Shown here: one piece after another, positions 1 through 10,782 of the stretch
How the letters are laid out: the number at the start of each line of letters is the position of its first letter
How positions within the stretch are numbered: the stretch's first letter is position 1
Assembly: GCA_000827265.1 (NCBI GenBank)
Contig: KN834780.1
Location: 118,030 to 182,029 of the forward strand
DNA length: 64,000 nt
DNA from: Collybiopsis luxurians FD-317 M1
Taxonomy: Eukaryota > Basidiomycota > Agaricomycetes > Agaricales > Omphalotaceae
Reading direction: 5' to 3'
Notes under the pieces: model-generated
What the model was told of the DNA's origin: nothing
Databases searched by the model: none
The model's input: only the letters and a program-made list of their open reading frames with translations
Translations under genes and position numbers: made by a program

Positions 1-600
1 CTGAACTGTGAGTAAGTTCAATGCCAGACCATGGTAACTGAAGTGGGATTCAGCAGGGACAATATATCTGATGCTACTTGGCATATAAGAGTATGGATTG
101 GCCATCAACTGAGCACTATCCACTGGAACTGCAATATTCTGGGGGTTATTGTTCTGTTTGCACCAATGAAAAAAGCTAAGAAGCCAATTTAGCATCTTTG
201 AATGCAAGAGGGAGAAAAGACAGACCATAAGATCATTGCATTTATATTCTATTTAGCTTTCAGATGTCTGCCACAATATGGCATTAGAATTCAAGCTCCG
301 AAACATTTTCAGACAATGGCAGTGATATATATGATGTGGTACTGCTTTTTGACTGCTTTTCCCAATATTGTCCACACGGGAATGATGAACAATGAGCTCG
401 AAGATACTTAGATTGATTATTTAGCCTTAATGTCTCTCAAAGTAAGCACAAGTAAAAAAGTAAATAAAGTTACTTAAGTTACTTGCAAGTAACTTTGTCG
501 CGACAAAGTAACTTAAGTTACTTAAGTAACTTAAAGTTACTTTTGTATGGCGAAGTTAGCGGAGTTTGAAATTCTCAAGTTACTTTGTCAACACCCCAAT
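1..600. other. AT-rich non-coding stretch with a cluster of AAGTTACTT palindromes
   Basis: No gene is recognisable. Between about 465 and 545 the motif AAGTTACTT and its complement AAGTAACTT recur in both orientations around an 18-bp perfect palindrome, ACTTTGTCGCGACAAAGT. The stretch can fold on itself and looks like a short repeat or the relic of an inverted-repeat element. Function is not inferable. Confidence 0.5.
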
Positions 601-609
601 TTAGTGCAG

Positions 610-990
610 GATAAATATTGATCTCAACTCTATTCGATGTTGGTACTGGTAACGGATGAAAATTGGAGTTCTATCAAAGCAGTAGAGAACCTCATAAACC
701 CACTTAGCGATCAGGAATGACACCTGTTGAGACCAGATATGCGTATTGCGGGGTAATGCTTGCAATCCATACCCGGCATAAATTGGATTGCTGAGGGGAG
801 AATAGCACCATGATAGAACTCAGAGAAGAACTCGCAGTGTCAGATGTGAATAAAGCTGTCCCTGCACTGAAGCATAGCATGCTCAGGAGTTTCAACTGCA
901 GACATATGAAAATAACATAGCTTTTCCTTATGAGGGATCTGGAAAGAAGAATTAGCTGTACTGCCAAAGAAGGTAACAATTTGTGGCCTG
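610..990 (-). pseudogene. Decayed LINE (non-LTR retrotransposon) C-terminal fragment
   Basis: Read on the minus strand, the region gives VETPEHAMLQCRDS followed, after a stop and a frame change, by FLIAKWVYEVLYCFDRTPIF. This arrangement (an ETPEHAxxxC zinc-binding-like segment, then an IAKxVYxVLxxF tail) is what I know from the C-terminus of LINE-type polyproteins in Agaricomycetes, downstream of the reverse transcriptase and RNase H. Several stops and frame changes show it is dead. No reverse transcriptase domain is left in the window, so this is a truncated end. The family assignment rests on motif memory only. Confidence 0.5.
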
Positions 991-1157
991 TGTTAAGAAA
1001 ATATTATAGCAAGTATATTTGAATATGATAGAACTCTGTTGTTTAGCTAATCTATGTACCGTTTTTATACCTAGAGTGATTAATTCTAGAATATTCTACT
1101 ACTTTCTACCGATACTGAGGATGAGCAATAATAAAAATACAGAGCACTGTCTGGGTC

Positions 1158-2374
1158 ACTCCTAGAGCCCTTGTGACAGATATTGTACACAATTTGACTG
1201 GTGCTACCAAATGAATGTTTGTGCACAATCCTTTGGTTGCACCAGTCAAGGCCACCCTAAAATAGATAAGATCAGATGTAACTACCCTAAAACCTAACCC
1301 CTAACCCCTAACCATCTAACCATCTAACCATCTAACATCAGGAAAAGTACCTTAAGCCCAGGTAAATACAGGAAGCCTAAGGATGCCCAGGAAAATGGCC
1401 AAATCCTAGGAACCCTCAGGCACTCTCAGGTACTCCAAGTTGCTTAGGTTGCTTAGGGTTCCCAGGTTTGGGGCCAATTCCTAGGCTCCCTGGGGCTCCC
1501 TGGGGCTCCCTGAGGATCCTAGGAGCAGAAATATTCTAAATGCTACAAATTATACAAAATTAAATTGCAAATATATAGTCATGCATTACTCTTGTGTAAA
1601 TGCACAACCAGAACATTTATTTGGTGAGAATTATGCAGAGGGATTCACTTTTTTTATGAATCACATGATGAGCTCACCATGAACTGTCTACAATCAAAAA
1701 AATTTTCCCATGGTCCAAACATGCACAATATTATTATAACTTATTGTATATATACTATGTACACATGTATAGGCTTTGTACTACACATATATACTGTGGT
1801 CAAGTATGTTAAGTCAATACAGAGCTTATATTAGTATAATAAACTGTACTTAAAGTATAATAACTGACTTGTAACACTGAAGTAATAGATAACAATAAAC
1901 CATTATAATAAAATATAATACTACAGTACATTAAAAGCAATACAAGAGTATGATATATAGAGTAAATAGAAGGACAGATGAAAGTATACTTTATTATTTC
2001 ACATTTATATATTGAAGCCTCAGGACACCTGAAAGATCCCCAGGGATCTTCAGGGCAGCCTCAGGGATCCCCAGGGACTCGGGGGTGTCCCTTGGCATCT
2101 TGGGCAGCCTATGTAGCCCAGGACTCCTGAGAAGCCTTAAACTGCCTGAGGACAACCTGGGCTATAGGGCTTTTTTCCTGATGAACCACCTACCAATAGA
2201 GCCATTTGTTGGCAATGTCGCAGACAGTTCCCACATGTTAGGGCTAGAGGAACTGCCTGCAACATTGCTTGATCTTAGGGTGGTCACTGGTAGTTACCAA
2301 AGGACTGTTCACAATTGTTTGTTTGGTAGCACTAAAGATTGTGAACAATAACCGTGGCATTGGGTGACTCCTAG
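1158..2374. mobile_element. 1.2-kb element with degenerate terminal inverted repeats and an 8-bp flanking duplication
   Basis: The octamer ACTCCTAG occurs at 1158-1165 and again at 2367-2374. The sequence just inside the left copy (about 1166-1275) matches the reverse complement of the sequence just inside the right copy (about 2275-2366). Shared blocks include TGCTACCAAA, TCCTTTGGT and CCACCCTAA, giving a diverged inverted repeat of roughly 100 bp. An 8-bp duplication is typical of hAT elements. No transposase is recognisable inside. The interior holds short tandem blocks: CCTAACC/CATCTAACC units near 1287-1336 and GGGGCTCCCT units near 1485-1515. It is probably a non-autonomous element. Confidence 0.55.
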
Positions 2375-3184
2375 AATGTGTAGGATCCTTTAAGCATGTT
2401 CTTAAGGTCACTTACACAGTGAACTTGACAGACAGGTATGGTAGGCTTCATCCTTAGCTCAAATGATTCTAGAAACTCCATTTCGTGAACAATTCCTGTT
2501 TGTGTAGGAGCGTCCTGCCGTCGATCCCGCCCCAAGTGGCCAAGAAATCGAGGACTCCGGAGTATATATTCGAATTCAGCCAAGAGGATAAACTTAAGAC
2601 CTAGCCTGCAATTATTGTAAACAGCTCAATAACTACCAACCAAGAGATACTTGCCGGCGTCCTTTAAGCTACAAGTGAAGGTGGTTTACGAGAGCACACT
2701 GACACTCAGTCAGACGACATTTTCCGGATTCACATTCAACACCACATGATCATCCGACTTGCATGCAACTACTATCAGTGTCTAAACGACTATAAATATG
2801 CAGCACCGGACTTGAATGCGACCCAAGGCCCAGGGCACCCACATTTAGTTTTCCACTGAGATTTGTATAAGTTTCAGATGTGCCGGCTGACTACCACCCA
2901 CACTATGATGGGAAGCCGAAGTCGGGAGAGTGGTCGGCAAAGGAACATTCGGCAGGGACGCCCTACGATGCGAAGGAATAATCGACAATTGGTACTGACG
3001 ATAGTTGACAATGATGGCTTAATCCGCTTTTCGGAGAAATGGGCGGCAAGCTTCCGGTATCGCTGCACCGTTTGCATGCCGCTCTTGTTGCACACAATAC
3101 AATGAACTCGAACACAAAGATTACATTTATAACGAGCTACTTTTCTTTGAAACCTTTGCCCTATGCAATCCTATGGGAATTAAT
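2375..3184. other. Intergenic; one side of a diverged direct repeat
   Basis: No supported gene. Around 2424-2545 the sequence (TGACAGACAGGTATGGTAGG, then GTGTAGGAGCGTCCTG) recurs in the same orientation at about 5541-5800, so the DUF6533 gene lies between two copies of a diverged direct repeat. Short open frames here overlap on both strands and show no family features. Confidence 0.45.
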
Positions 3185-4495
3185 TCACTCATGCAATAAC
3201 GTAGATGTATCCCAGGGTACCTCCCACGTTGTCAAATCTTGTATGGTAGTAAGTTCTACTTCGTTGCTTGATTTGGATGATGAAGCTGGCGCCTCGTCGG
3301 ACGTAGACAGGGCTTGAAGGTGGAGAATTGTTCGTGCACTCTTGGGCTCACTCAGTAATGGAGAGGATAGGAACGCAAATATCTTGCGTACCGAAGCAGA
3401 AATGAAAGTTATAAGAAGTCTGTCACCGATATGAGATGTGACCATGCGGAATATTACGAGATGACTGACGGAAAAATGAAAACGACTGCTGTTCCTCTCC
3501 TGAAAACTCCGACACCAATCGAAATCATTGCCACTACGGGGAGTGTTACTTCGGGAAACTGTACGAAAGAAGCAAGGGGTGGCGCGATACCTAGAATGCC
3601 TGCAAAAACCTTTAATCCATCTCGATTTAGCAAAGGCAATAATGTGGGCCGAAACAATGTGAGGGTACGAAAATCCCAAATTGTACGTTTCCAGGTTAGT
3701 CCGTGTAAGATGAGTTGGATGGCCAACTCCCCACAGCTGCACATTTGTCAGAGATTGTATTTCCCGTCGCGTATCAGCAATACCCTTACACGAGAATCAG
3801 GATAGGATTTTGCCATCGATTAGCGGAAAACATTGCATGGAGACAAAGTTCGCCAAACTTAAACTTTGCGCCGGTGAATCGTAGCACCATACTAACAGTC
3901 GATCCGAGAAATCCCATGATAATTAGGACAAGAAGAAATACACCAACGAGAAGACTTCGGCTGTAGAGGGCAAATACTTGAAAGAAAACACATCAGTAAT
4001 ATGTTGAGAAAACAAGCAAACAGGAGACCTCGAAGCATGAGGATCAAATGCAACACGAGCAACATGCATTGACAGGATACGATTCGAAACAGAAGCAAAG
4101 TTATGCAAAGCTGTTCTGAGATTGGCTTGTGCCTGCGAGTGTTATTAGTCACGGCGCTTATCAGAACGATGTCTACGCTTAACCTCCCAGGTTCAGTATG
4201 GACTCCCGAGAAGCTAAAATTACTCACATATGAATTACAACCGCCAGATAACGGGCCAAAATAAAGAGACCCCGTACAAGGGTCAAGTGAAAAGGTTTCC
4301 TAAGAAACGCATGAGGGTCCGGCAAAAGGACCAAGGAGAAGGTTCACTCACCTCCACACGTACTCTAGTTCTTGCCTTCTTGTCGAGATGACATCACATC
4401 CAGTGAGTAACAGCCCTAACACTTCGAATCTATCAATATATATGAGACTATCCACCCAACAGGCACTTACCTGACGCACCCAGTCTGGCCTCCAT
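3185..4495 (-). CDS. DUF6533-type seven-helix membrane protein
   Basis: This is a predicted integral membrane protein of the large basidiomycete DUF6533 family; the role is unknown. The start at 4495 gives MEARLGAS, then a donor. Exons I can join: 4471-4495, 4352-4421 (VLGLLLTGCDVISTRRQELE...), 4228-4299 (KPFHLTLVRGLFILARYLAV), 4029-4132 (ISEQLCITLLLFRIVSCQCM...), and from 3976 (VFALYSRSLLVGVFLLVLII...), then TWKRTIWDFRTLTLFRPTLL and a further helix near 3460-3560. The order 'ELxYVWRKPF / RYL / LLLFR / LRVFALY' is the family's N-terminal signature. The last exons are uncertain: an open frame with a Ser-rich tail (SSSKSSNEVELTT) ends at 3185, but I could not fix the intron joining it. A paralogue sits at the right edge of the window in the opposite orientation. 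Confidence 0.72.
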
Positions 4496-6463
4496 CCAAG
4501 GGAATATCAAAATTGAGGTTCCAAAAACAAGCGATGAGTCGAATGAAGCCGCTTTTAAGTGCACAGCGAATACACTTCAAGGATCAGGGACGACTGACAT
4601 GGATTACGGTAGGTCAACATACCACTAATTAAGCCTAGTCACCAGCTCAGATAATCCACTATTGAAAGAAGCCCCGATTGGCTCTTCGGATGTTGTGTTC
4701 ACTTGGGCTTATTCCCAGTCTGTCTAGGAAGGTCTAGTGGAGCCCTGTCGATTGATAAGCTCGGAACTGTTTCGCTGAGTGCGCACGGAGTTTGGTATTC
4801 TCGTCCCAGATATCTAACAGTAAGCCTTGGAGAAGAAAAATGGCCAAGTATGTGCTGAGATATTACAGGTACTAGTCTTACTACAAAAACGTTTTAGTAA
4901 ATAAAGATCTCGCGAGCATTTTGCTCAGTGTGTTTACAGGAATCAGTTCAAATTCCGAAGAGCAGCTGTCAGCGGTGCAAATTTCAAACTCCGTGCGCAC
5001 CCGCTCGAATAATTTTGAGATCTCCTAGCCTGTATATCGACAGGACTTTATTAGACCCTCGTATACAGGCTGGGAACTATTGAATGATTGAGTATCCTTG
5101 GCCGGGTCAACATCCTTTTCTGAACTTCGCTGAACAATTACATACAGTGCAAGTATATATCATGAAGTCGGATAGATTTGAGAATCGTCGTATGGTCTGG
5201 AGTATGATTTAGTGATTTGGGGAAAAAGTCGATGGCGAATGTCGACGACTAAATAGATACATACTTACCCCTTGTAACTATTCAATTATCAAGTTCCAAC
5301 TTGAGTTTTCTTACTGAATTTATCCGTTCTCACCAGACATATCTTTCCTCAAATTTAGCTAGACTTCTGATGGGGAATTATAAATGTTCAAACGACTACA
5401 AGTAAGCAGCCGGATCCAAATCAAACGCCCGAATGAAGAGGAATCAGCTGCAAGCGAAAAACCGGGAGCCCGGGTCAGAGACTAATTCTGTAAATGAAAG
5501 GTTGGTAGCTTAGGGTCGTTTACGCGGTAGATGAGTTTGAAAGTTGACAGACAGTTATGGTAGGTGTTATGCTTAACTCAAGCGATTTTAAAAACTCCTC
5601 CATTTTAAGTTGATCCATCCCCGATCGATATCAAAGCAGTATTGCGATTGTCCGTTCGACCTGTTACCGTTGATTGACGCCTTTGGTGGGACATTATTCC
5701 TTTGATCCTCGATTCCATGTTGTCCAACCAATGATTGTGTGTGACATCGTACGCTTCAGTACCTTCTGCAGCTCCCAAATTCTGTGTAGGAGCGCCCTGT
5801 CGTCAATCCCGTTAACGGCCAAGAAAAAGCACAAAGACCGACTCGAGAGTACAGTGCCCTCCCATTCAGATATTGATCGAGGAGAGCTAGACCGTAGCGT
5901 GCCGGATCAGCAGGTCTCCCTTGGCAAAGGAAACCGCATGCACCCTACGCAATTCCGTGTCCTTTTTGACTCGTTATTGCTTCTGATCAATCACAGCCAG
6001 CGAGGATGAATGTTGGGCGGTGAGTTGCAATCCTCTTGTTCCTTGTCACTAAGGAACGCTCACTGTTTCTTGGCGGAGATAGGAATATGGAATATAGTCA
6101 GCGTAGTTTATCGTAGTCCTGTTTCAATTGCCACCATCATTCTTTGCCACGTCCTTCAAATGCCATTTCGGCGCGAATTCGTCCCGAGACGTATTCCCGG
6201 CTCACGGAAGTGAACGAAGTCCCTATCATTTAGGTGCATAGCAGGAACCAGAAGAATGGGATTCAAGAGGGATGGGAAAGTTATTTAAACAGAACAAATC
6301 CATGTTCAGAGACATCAATTCGCCGTTTCTCTCTAGCTTTGCTTTTTTTTTGGCCAGGTCGCCTTCGAGCCCTTTTTCGTTCTTTGATCCTTTTATCTTT
6401 TGTGGACTTTCCTTACTAGCATCTTCCCTGCCCACTTCATCTACTAGTCTTTCAGTAGTCATC
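4496..6463. other. Intergenic region with inverted repeats and duplicated upstream sequence
   Basis: No gene is supported. It contains (i) a 16-bp perfect inverted repeat, GTGCGCACGGAGTTTG near 4778 and its complement near 4987, about 225 bp end to end, possibly a small MITE; (ii) about 70 bp at 5104-5175 matching, in the same orientation, the sequence upstream of the right-edge DUF6533 gene (63,335-63,405); (iii) the second copy of the direct repeat noted at 2.4 kb. The part nearest 6464 is pyrimidine-rich and likely carries the promoter and leader of the secreted-protein gene. Confidence 0.5.
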
Positions 6464-7325
6464 ATGTTCACCAAACTCGTCCTCCCTCTGCTTTCCATCT
6501 CCGCTTTGGCCGGTACTGCTTTCGCAGCTCCTTTCAACCCAAACACTCAGAGCCTGAGTGCGTATATCCCGACCCCCCCTCACTGTTAACCCAACATTCA
6601 AATATCTGATAAAATTCTCTCTCCACTCGCAGATCGCCGCCACGTATCCTTCGACAACTGGGGTTCCATCTCGTCATTCGATGGCTTTGATAACTTTTAC
6701 GGTGTAGACAACTTCTCCGGAGTGGTCAGCGAACAAACTGTAGTCGAACAGCAAGAAGTCGAGGTCTGCCAATCTGTTAGCATCGAGATTGTGCAGCAGA
6801 AACTTCTCGTGTTGCAAGAGATTGCTAAACGGTAAGGATCTCTCTTACCCCCCTGCTCTACGCAGTTCACTTCATATTACATTCAGGATCGTCACGGAAC
6901 AAGTCTGCGAAGTCGAGACTCAGACCGTTGGTGAGTGGAGGATTGCAAAACGAGTCTCTTTTTGCAAGGTACTAATCCTGTACTCTCCCATTTTTCCAGT
7001 CTTCCAGCAATTCCTCGCTTCCTCCAGTCACTTCAGTTCTGATCTCCTTCGCTTCTCTGGCCACCAAGTTGGATATGACTCTGCAATAGCCAGCCACTTC
7101 GGAAGCCTCTTCAATGTCGATGGATCCCTCTCTACCGTAAGTCCTCTCTCATAAGCTTCAATTTGCTTTGAAAAACAAAACATCCTACAGGAGGACCTCG
7201 GTTTCTCTGGAAGCGATGTCGGCCAAAACGTTGTCGTTGTCGGTGGAAGCAACTGGAACAGCGTGTCCTCCCCCGTCTCCGTTGGCAGCGCATTCAACGC
7301 TGCTGTGGGCGCCGCTGCATTTTAA
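6464..7325 (+). CDS. Small secreted protein with five exons
   Basis: Predicted exported protein of 202 aa; function not recognised. Exons 6464-6557, 6633-6831, 6887-6930, 7000-7136 and 7191-7325 join in frame with GT-AG introns. The N-terminus MFTKLVLPLLSISALAGTAF followed by AAP is a textbook signal peptide with an AxA-type cleavage site. The mature part has an FDGFDNFYG-like aromatic segment, a helical stretch (QQEVEVCQSVSIEIVQQKLL) with one Cys, a second short Cys segment, and an Ala/Gly/Val-rich tail ending in AAVGAAAF. Similar secreted proteins of unknown function occur in mushrooms. The ATG is preceded by a long C/T-rich tract typical of fungal core promoters. It could be a cell-wall or fruiting-related secreted protein; that is inference. 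Confidence 0.8.
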
Positions 7326-7571
7326 GTCTAGATATGGTTAGCTTTTCCTTTGGAAGGAGGAGCTCCATGATGATCCGTAACGCATCGATGTTCAGTCCTT
7401 AGGATAAATTTTGTATTTTTCGGGTGTTAATTAGGTTAGCGAATTGGTCAATGATTAATCTCCTGCATGAACATCTGAGCTACCACAAACTATAAGCGTA
7501 ATATTCATATCACATAAAGTACGAATGCACAGAACTGGAATCCGCCGAACTATGAGAGAAAACCCGACCTT

Positions 7572-9068
7572 TCACTGTATCCAGTAACAATCAAGCCGTA
7601 TATCTTTGATCAAAAACTCGCTTCCTTTCGGATTCCTTGGCAAATTGGAAAAGAACCACTCCGGAACAGCCGTTATGAGATTAACCTTTGCAAAGGTAAC
7701 CTTGTCTAAAACGCACCCCGAACGAAGCAACATGTTCTTCAAATCGCTAATAGGATCCTGAGAGCTACCAGGGTAAAATCGCCTGTTGGCTCTCGTTACA
7801 TCAAGGCCAAGCACAACTTCTGTCAGATTGGGCAGACGAACATGCTCCCAGACGCCGAGTGCAAAGTATTCATCAATTCCGGTGATCTTCAAGGTTGATA
7901 GGTTGGTATGAACGCAGGGAAGGGATGAGGGCGCCGGACTTGGGCCGGCTCGGAAGGACTGAACCGTCAAAAACTTTAGTTTTGGACATCGCCCAAGCAG
8001 GCAGGCAAAGGATTTGCCTATATAATGACGAGTTTTCAAAACTTCGAGATTGCTGAGATCTATAAGGTCCGTCGCACGCAAACAGATAATATCTAGTGTG
8101 TGGAGGCAAGGAAGAGAATAGAAAGTTCGAAAGGCCATGGAGTCAGATGATGGATCATCTTCAATAAGATAATCAAACACGAGGATGAGGCTTTCTAGGT
8201 GGGGTAGGAGTGTAGGTGAAGTATCTTCTGGTGTTTTACTCCGCAGAATTTGATGAAGGTCAACCAACCCATCGATTCGGTCCAGATAACATTCAAGACT
8301 CCTCCATCTGCTGGCTCGGTCAGCTAAAGCGTTCAGAAAGCGAATGTGAGCCGAATTGTGCCAGCTAGGAGATCTAATACTGTCTGGCAAGTCTATAGAT
8401 AGATCCATGGGAGCACGTCCTTCTGAACGCTGGATGCAATCCATCAGAAAGGCTATAACGTCCGCGGGGTCGCTAGGTTCTATCAAGCCAAAACTTATAG
8501 ATGACCAAAGTTCAGGTAGAGAAAGAGCATGTTGGCGCCAGCGAAAGCAGACCCGGGTCAACCTAAAGACAGATCCATACAACTTTCTACACTGCCAGCC
8601 CTCCTCCTCCTCAAACTCCACCTCCAACAACGCAGTTTTAAAGCTGATAGGTTCGGTTATGGCGAGGGTGAACACTTGGCTAAGAATTTCGGATGGAAGT
8701 GTTCGGATAGGAGACAGGAGAGATTTTTGGCAGTTTAGAGTTCTGTACAGTTCGATAGTAGCAATGTTATAAGAACGGTTTCGAAGCTGGCTACGGGTAG
8801 CCTCGATGATAGCGAGAAGCTGAGACCGTTCAATGGCTGAGGTGGGAATGTCATTGTATCTGCATTTGTTCAGGAATTTTAGATATTCGGTTCGATAAGC
8901 AGCGCGTTCAGTGAGGAGGTCCAGTTTGAGAGTCGTTGGCACCGTCGCTGTGCAAAATTTAGGCAGAAAAATAAAGTTGCTGACATAACATTGTGGACTT
9001 ATTTTATCTAATCTAATCATCGTGTTTTGAGAGTCAAAAAGGGCGTCGATTTTTGCTTGCCCACACAA
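7572..9068 (-). CDS. F-box protein with LRR-like C-terminal region
   Basis: Likely substrate-recognition subunit of an SCF ubiquitin ligase. A single exon of 498 codons. After an N-terminal helical segment (residues about 50-115), the F-box-like motif LSPIRTLPSEILSQVFTLA starts near residue 118. It is followed by a tryptophan motif (LTRVCFRWRQHALSLPELWS) and a long leucine-rich region (about 190-490) with repeats such as LPCLHTLDIICL and CPKLKFLTVQSF. This is the usual layout of the expanded Agaricomycete F-box family. The start is uncertain: the first ~45 residues are not family-like, and a spliced or internal start is possible. A paralogue lies at 47.8-49.2 kb, also on the minus strand. Confidence 0.82.
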   Translation of the reverse strand: MCGQAKIDALFDSQNTMIRLDKISPQCYVSNFIFLPKFCTATVPTTLKLDLLTERAAYRTEYLKFLNKCRYNDIPTSAIERSQLLAIIEATRSQLRNRSYNIATIELYRTLNCQKSLLSPIRTLPSEILSQVFTLAITEPISFKTALLEVEFEEEEGWQCRKLYGSVFRLTRVCFRWRQHALSLPELWSSISFGLIEPSDPADVIAFLMDCIQRSEGRAPMDLSIDLPDSIRSPSWHNSAHIRFLNALADRASRWRSLECYLDRIDGLVDLHQILRSKTPEDTSPTLLPHLESLILVFDYLIEDDPSSDSMAFRTFYSLPCLHTLDIICLRATDLIDLSNLEVLKTRHYIGKSFACLLGRCPKLKFLTVQSFRAGPSPAPSSLPCVHTNLSTLKITGIDEYFALGVWEHVRLPNLTEVVLGLDVTRANRRFYPGSSQDPISDLKNMLLRSGCVLDKVTFAKVNLITAVPEWFFSNLPRNPKGSEFLIKDIRLDCYWIQ

Positions 9069-10782
9069 AAAGTAAACTGATAGCTCAGCGCTCAGATCTT
9101 AGATTCAAAAATACGTCCCATAAATCCACACAAGGTACAAGGACAAGTGTGCATTATCTCAGACCGAAAATCAGCGTACTTAGTGGATAAATATTCGCTC
9201 GTCTTCTACATATGTGCGTCGAGTCTATATTTCATGCTCCCAGGATCCCTTCAGGCTTGGGCTAGTAGCAAAGGTTGGGATGGTAGAGGGCTTCAGAGCT
9301 AGTCTTAGCCGTCCGTTTGGTGTTGGAGGGGGAAGTGTCGACTCTCGAGGTGGATTCCACCACTCAATATGTTAATTTGCAAGACATAATGTTTATGAAG
9401 CAGCCTTTGCATCGCTCAGCTGCGCTCTTATGCGAGAATAGGGCGGAGGCCAAGGTGCCTGGAACCAATTTGGTACAGGACCGATTGAGGAAAGGGCATG
9501 ATACACCGTTTTAAATCTGGGTTCTTCTATTTCGAGTCCTACGTAGAGCATCATTGGACCAACTGGCCAGCAACTAGATGGAAATCGAGCACAACCACTT
9601 GCCGATCTCTTTCAATTTCTTTGGCACTCCTTGCTTGCAACTATTCGAACGGAACTGCGGCAAACGTTTACAGTGATCGTGGCTGTATTGGGTTAGTAAA
9701 GGCACTGGAGTACTCCTCTACCATCGAGGCAGGTTATTTTGGTTTGGGGGGCAAAATCATTGATCCTAGATATATGTTCTTCGTCTGAGAAACTGTCGTT
9801 GTGTATATCACTGGCGCCCCGTTGACGAATGAAGTGTGCATTCAGGAAGGTTATCTGGATTTGCTAGATGATGTCAAATGTAAGGGCGGCGGTACTCATT
9901 GCGACCGTGATAATGGCACTTGATTCTGGGGCTCTCGCCCATCCTCAATGGCTTCATGGTCACTGTATATTTGTAACTAACAACAACAACAACGATTTAC
10001 CTGCCCCAGCTCTTCTCTGGAGATACAACACTCATGAATCTTCACCTTCAAATGCTGACATGGTCATTTCCAGATTTATATGTGCTTGGTACTACAGACC
10101 TTGGCATTGCCCACATTGAAATTGTACATTTAGAGAAAGTGCAAATGGACCTGAGCAGGTTATTTGCAGTGAGTACTTATTGCCAACAGTGCTTGAAGCT
10201 TGAGCCTGTCCCCTTTGGGGTTACAAGTGCATGGAATGGAATGGAATGCCAAGTTTCTGCTCTGACAATTCCATGCCTGATCCAAGGTAGGCAATTTTGA
10301 ATTGATCTAATTTTTGCAACTTATACAATTTTAGCTAGTTTTCATTACTTGTATTGATGATCCAGGTTCCAATTACTGAAAAGGGCACAAGTCCCGCCAT
10401 GCATTAGCGTTGGCCCACTTTGCATCAAGTCTTCTTTCCTGCATGGACATAAGTCAGTGCATCAATTGGACGAAATTTAAATCCTCCGTACCCACCAATT
10501 CGGCATCTACATTCCAGATCTCAACTGACACCTAGCTCAACGGGAATACAGTCGTTCTCATACTGTACAATCAAAAACTCACGAGCGTTTATCTGTACAA
10601 TAATATCTTATCTTATCTTATCGTACTTTGATGGGCGCCTTGAGTGTTCACGTACGGTTCATAGGCAATTCACAGGTTACCATGTAACTCTCTTCTTTGA
10701 TTCTAAACTAAATCTTTCTTTATTTACTCTGGCCAGTTAGTCCTTTTCAAAGGATTCATCAAGCAAAGTTTCAAGGAAAATC
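9069..10782. other. Intergenic; no convincing gene
   Basis: Open frames here are short and not joined by convincing splice sites. One (from 9868) begins with a weakly hydrophobic, signal-like stretch but ends in low-complexity Asn and has no homologue I recognise. A small GGAAT repeat lies near 10,232. The part next to 10,783 probably holds the promoter of the SET gene. Confidence 0.4.
10589..10622. promoter_or_regulatory. Cluster of TTATC (GATA) motifs upstream of the SET gene
   Basis: TTATC, the complement of GATAA, occurs at 10,589 and then three times in tandem (10,608, 10,613, 10,618), about 160-195 bp upstream of the start codon at 10,783. Fungal GATA factors bind GATA cores. The spacing suggests a possible control site, but a simple TCTTA repeat arising by slippage is an equal alternative. 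Confidence 0.35.

Noticed and set aside
1287..1336. Telomere repeat array
   Set aside because: Only a few imperfect CCTAACC/CATCTAACC units, internal to an inverted-repeat element and not at the contig end; reported only as an oddity.
9498..9788. 96-codon open frame
   Set aside because: No motif, no promoter context and no support from neighbouring frames.
9868..10119. Open frame with a hydrophobic, signal-like start
   Set aside because: Ends in low-complexity Asn, no splice continuation, no family resemblance.
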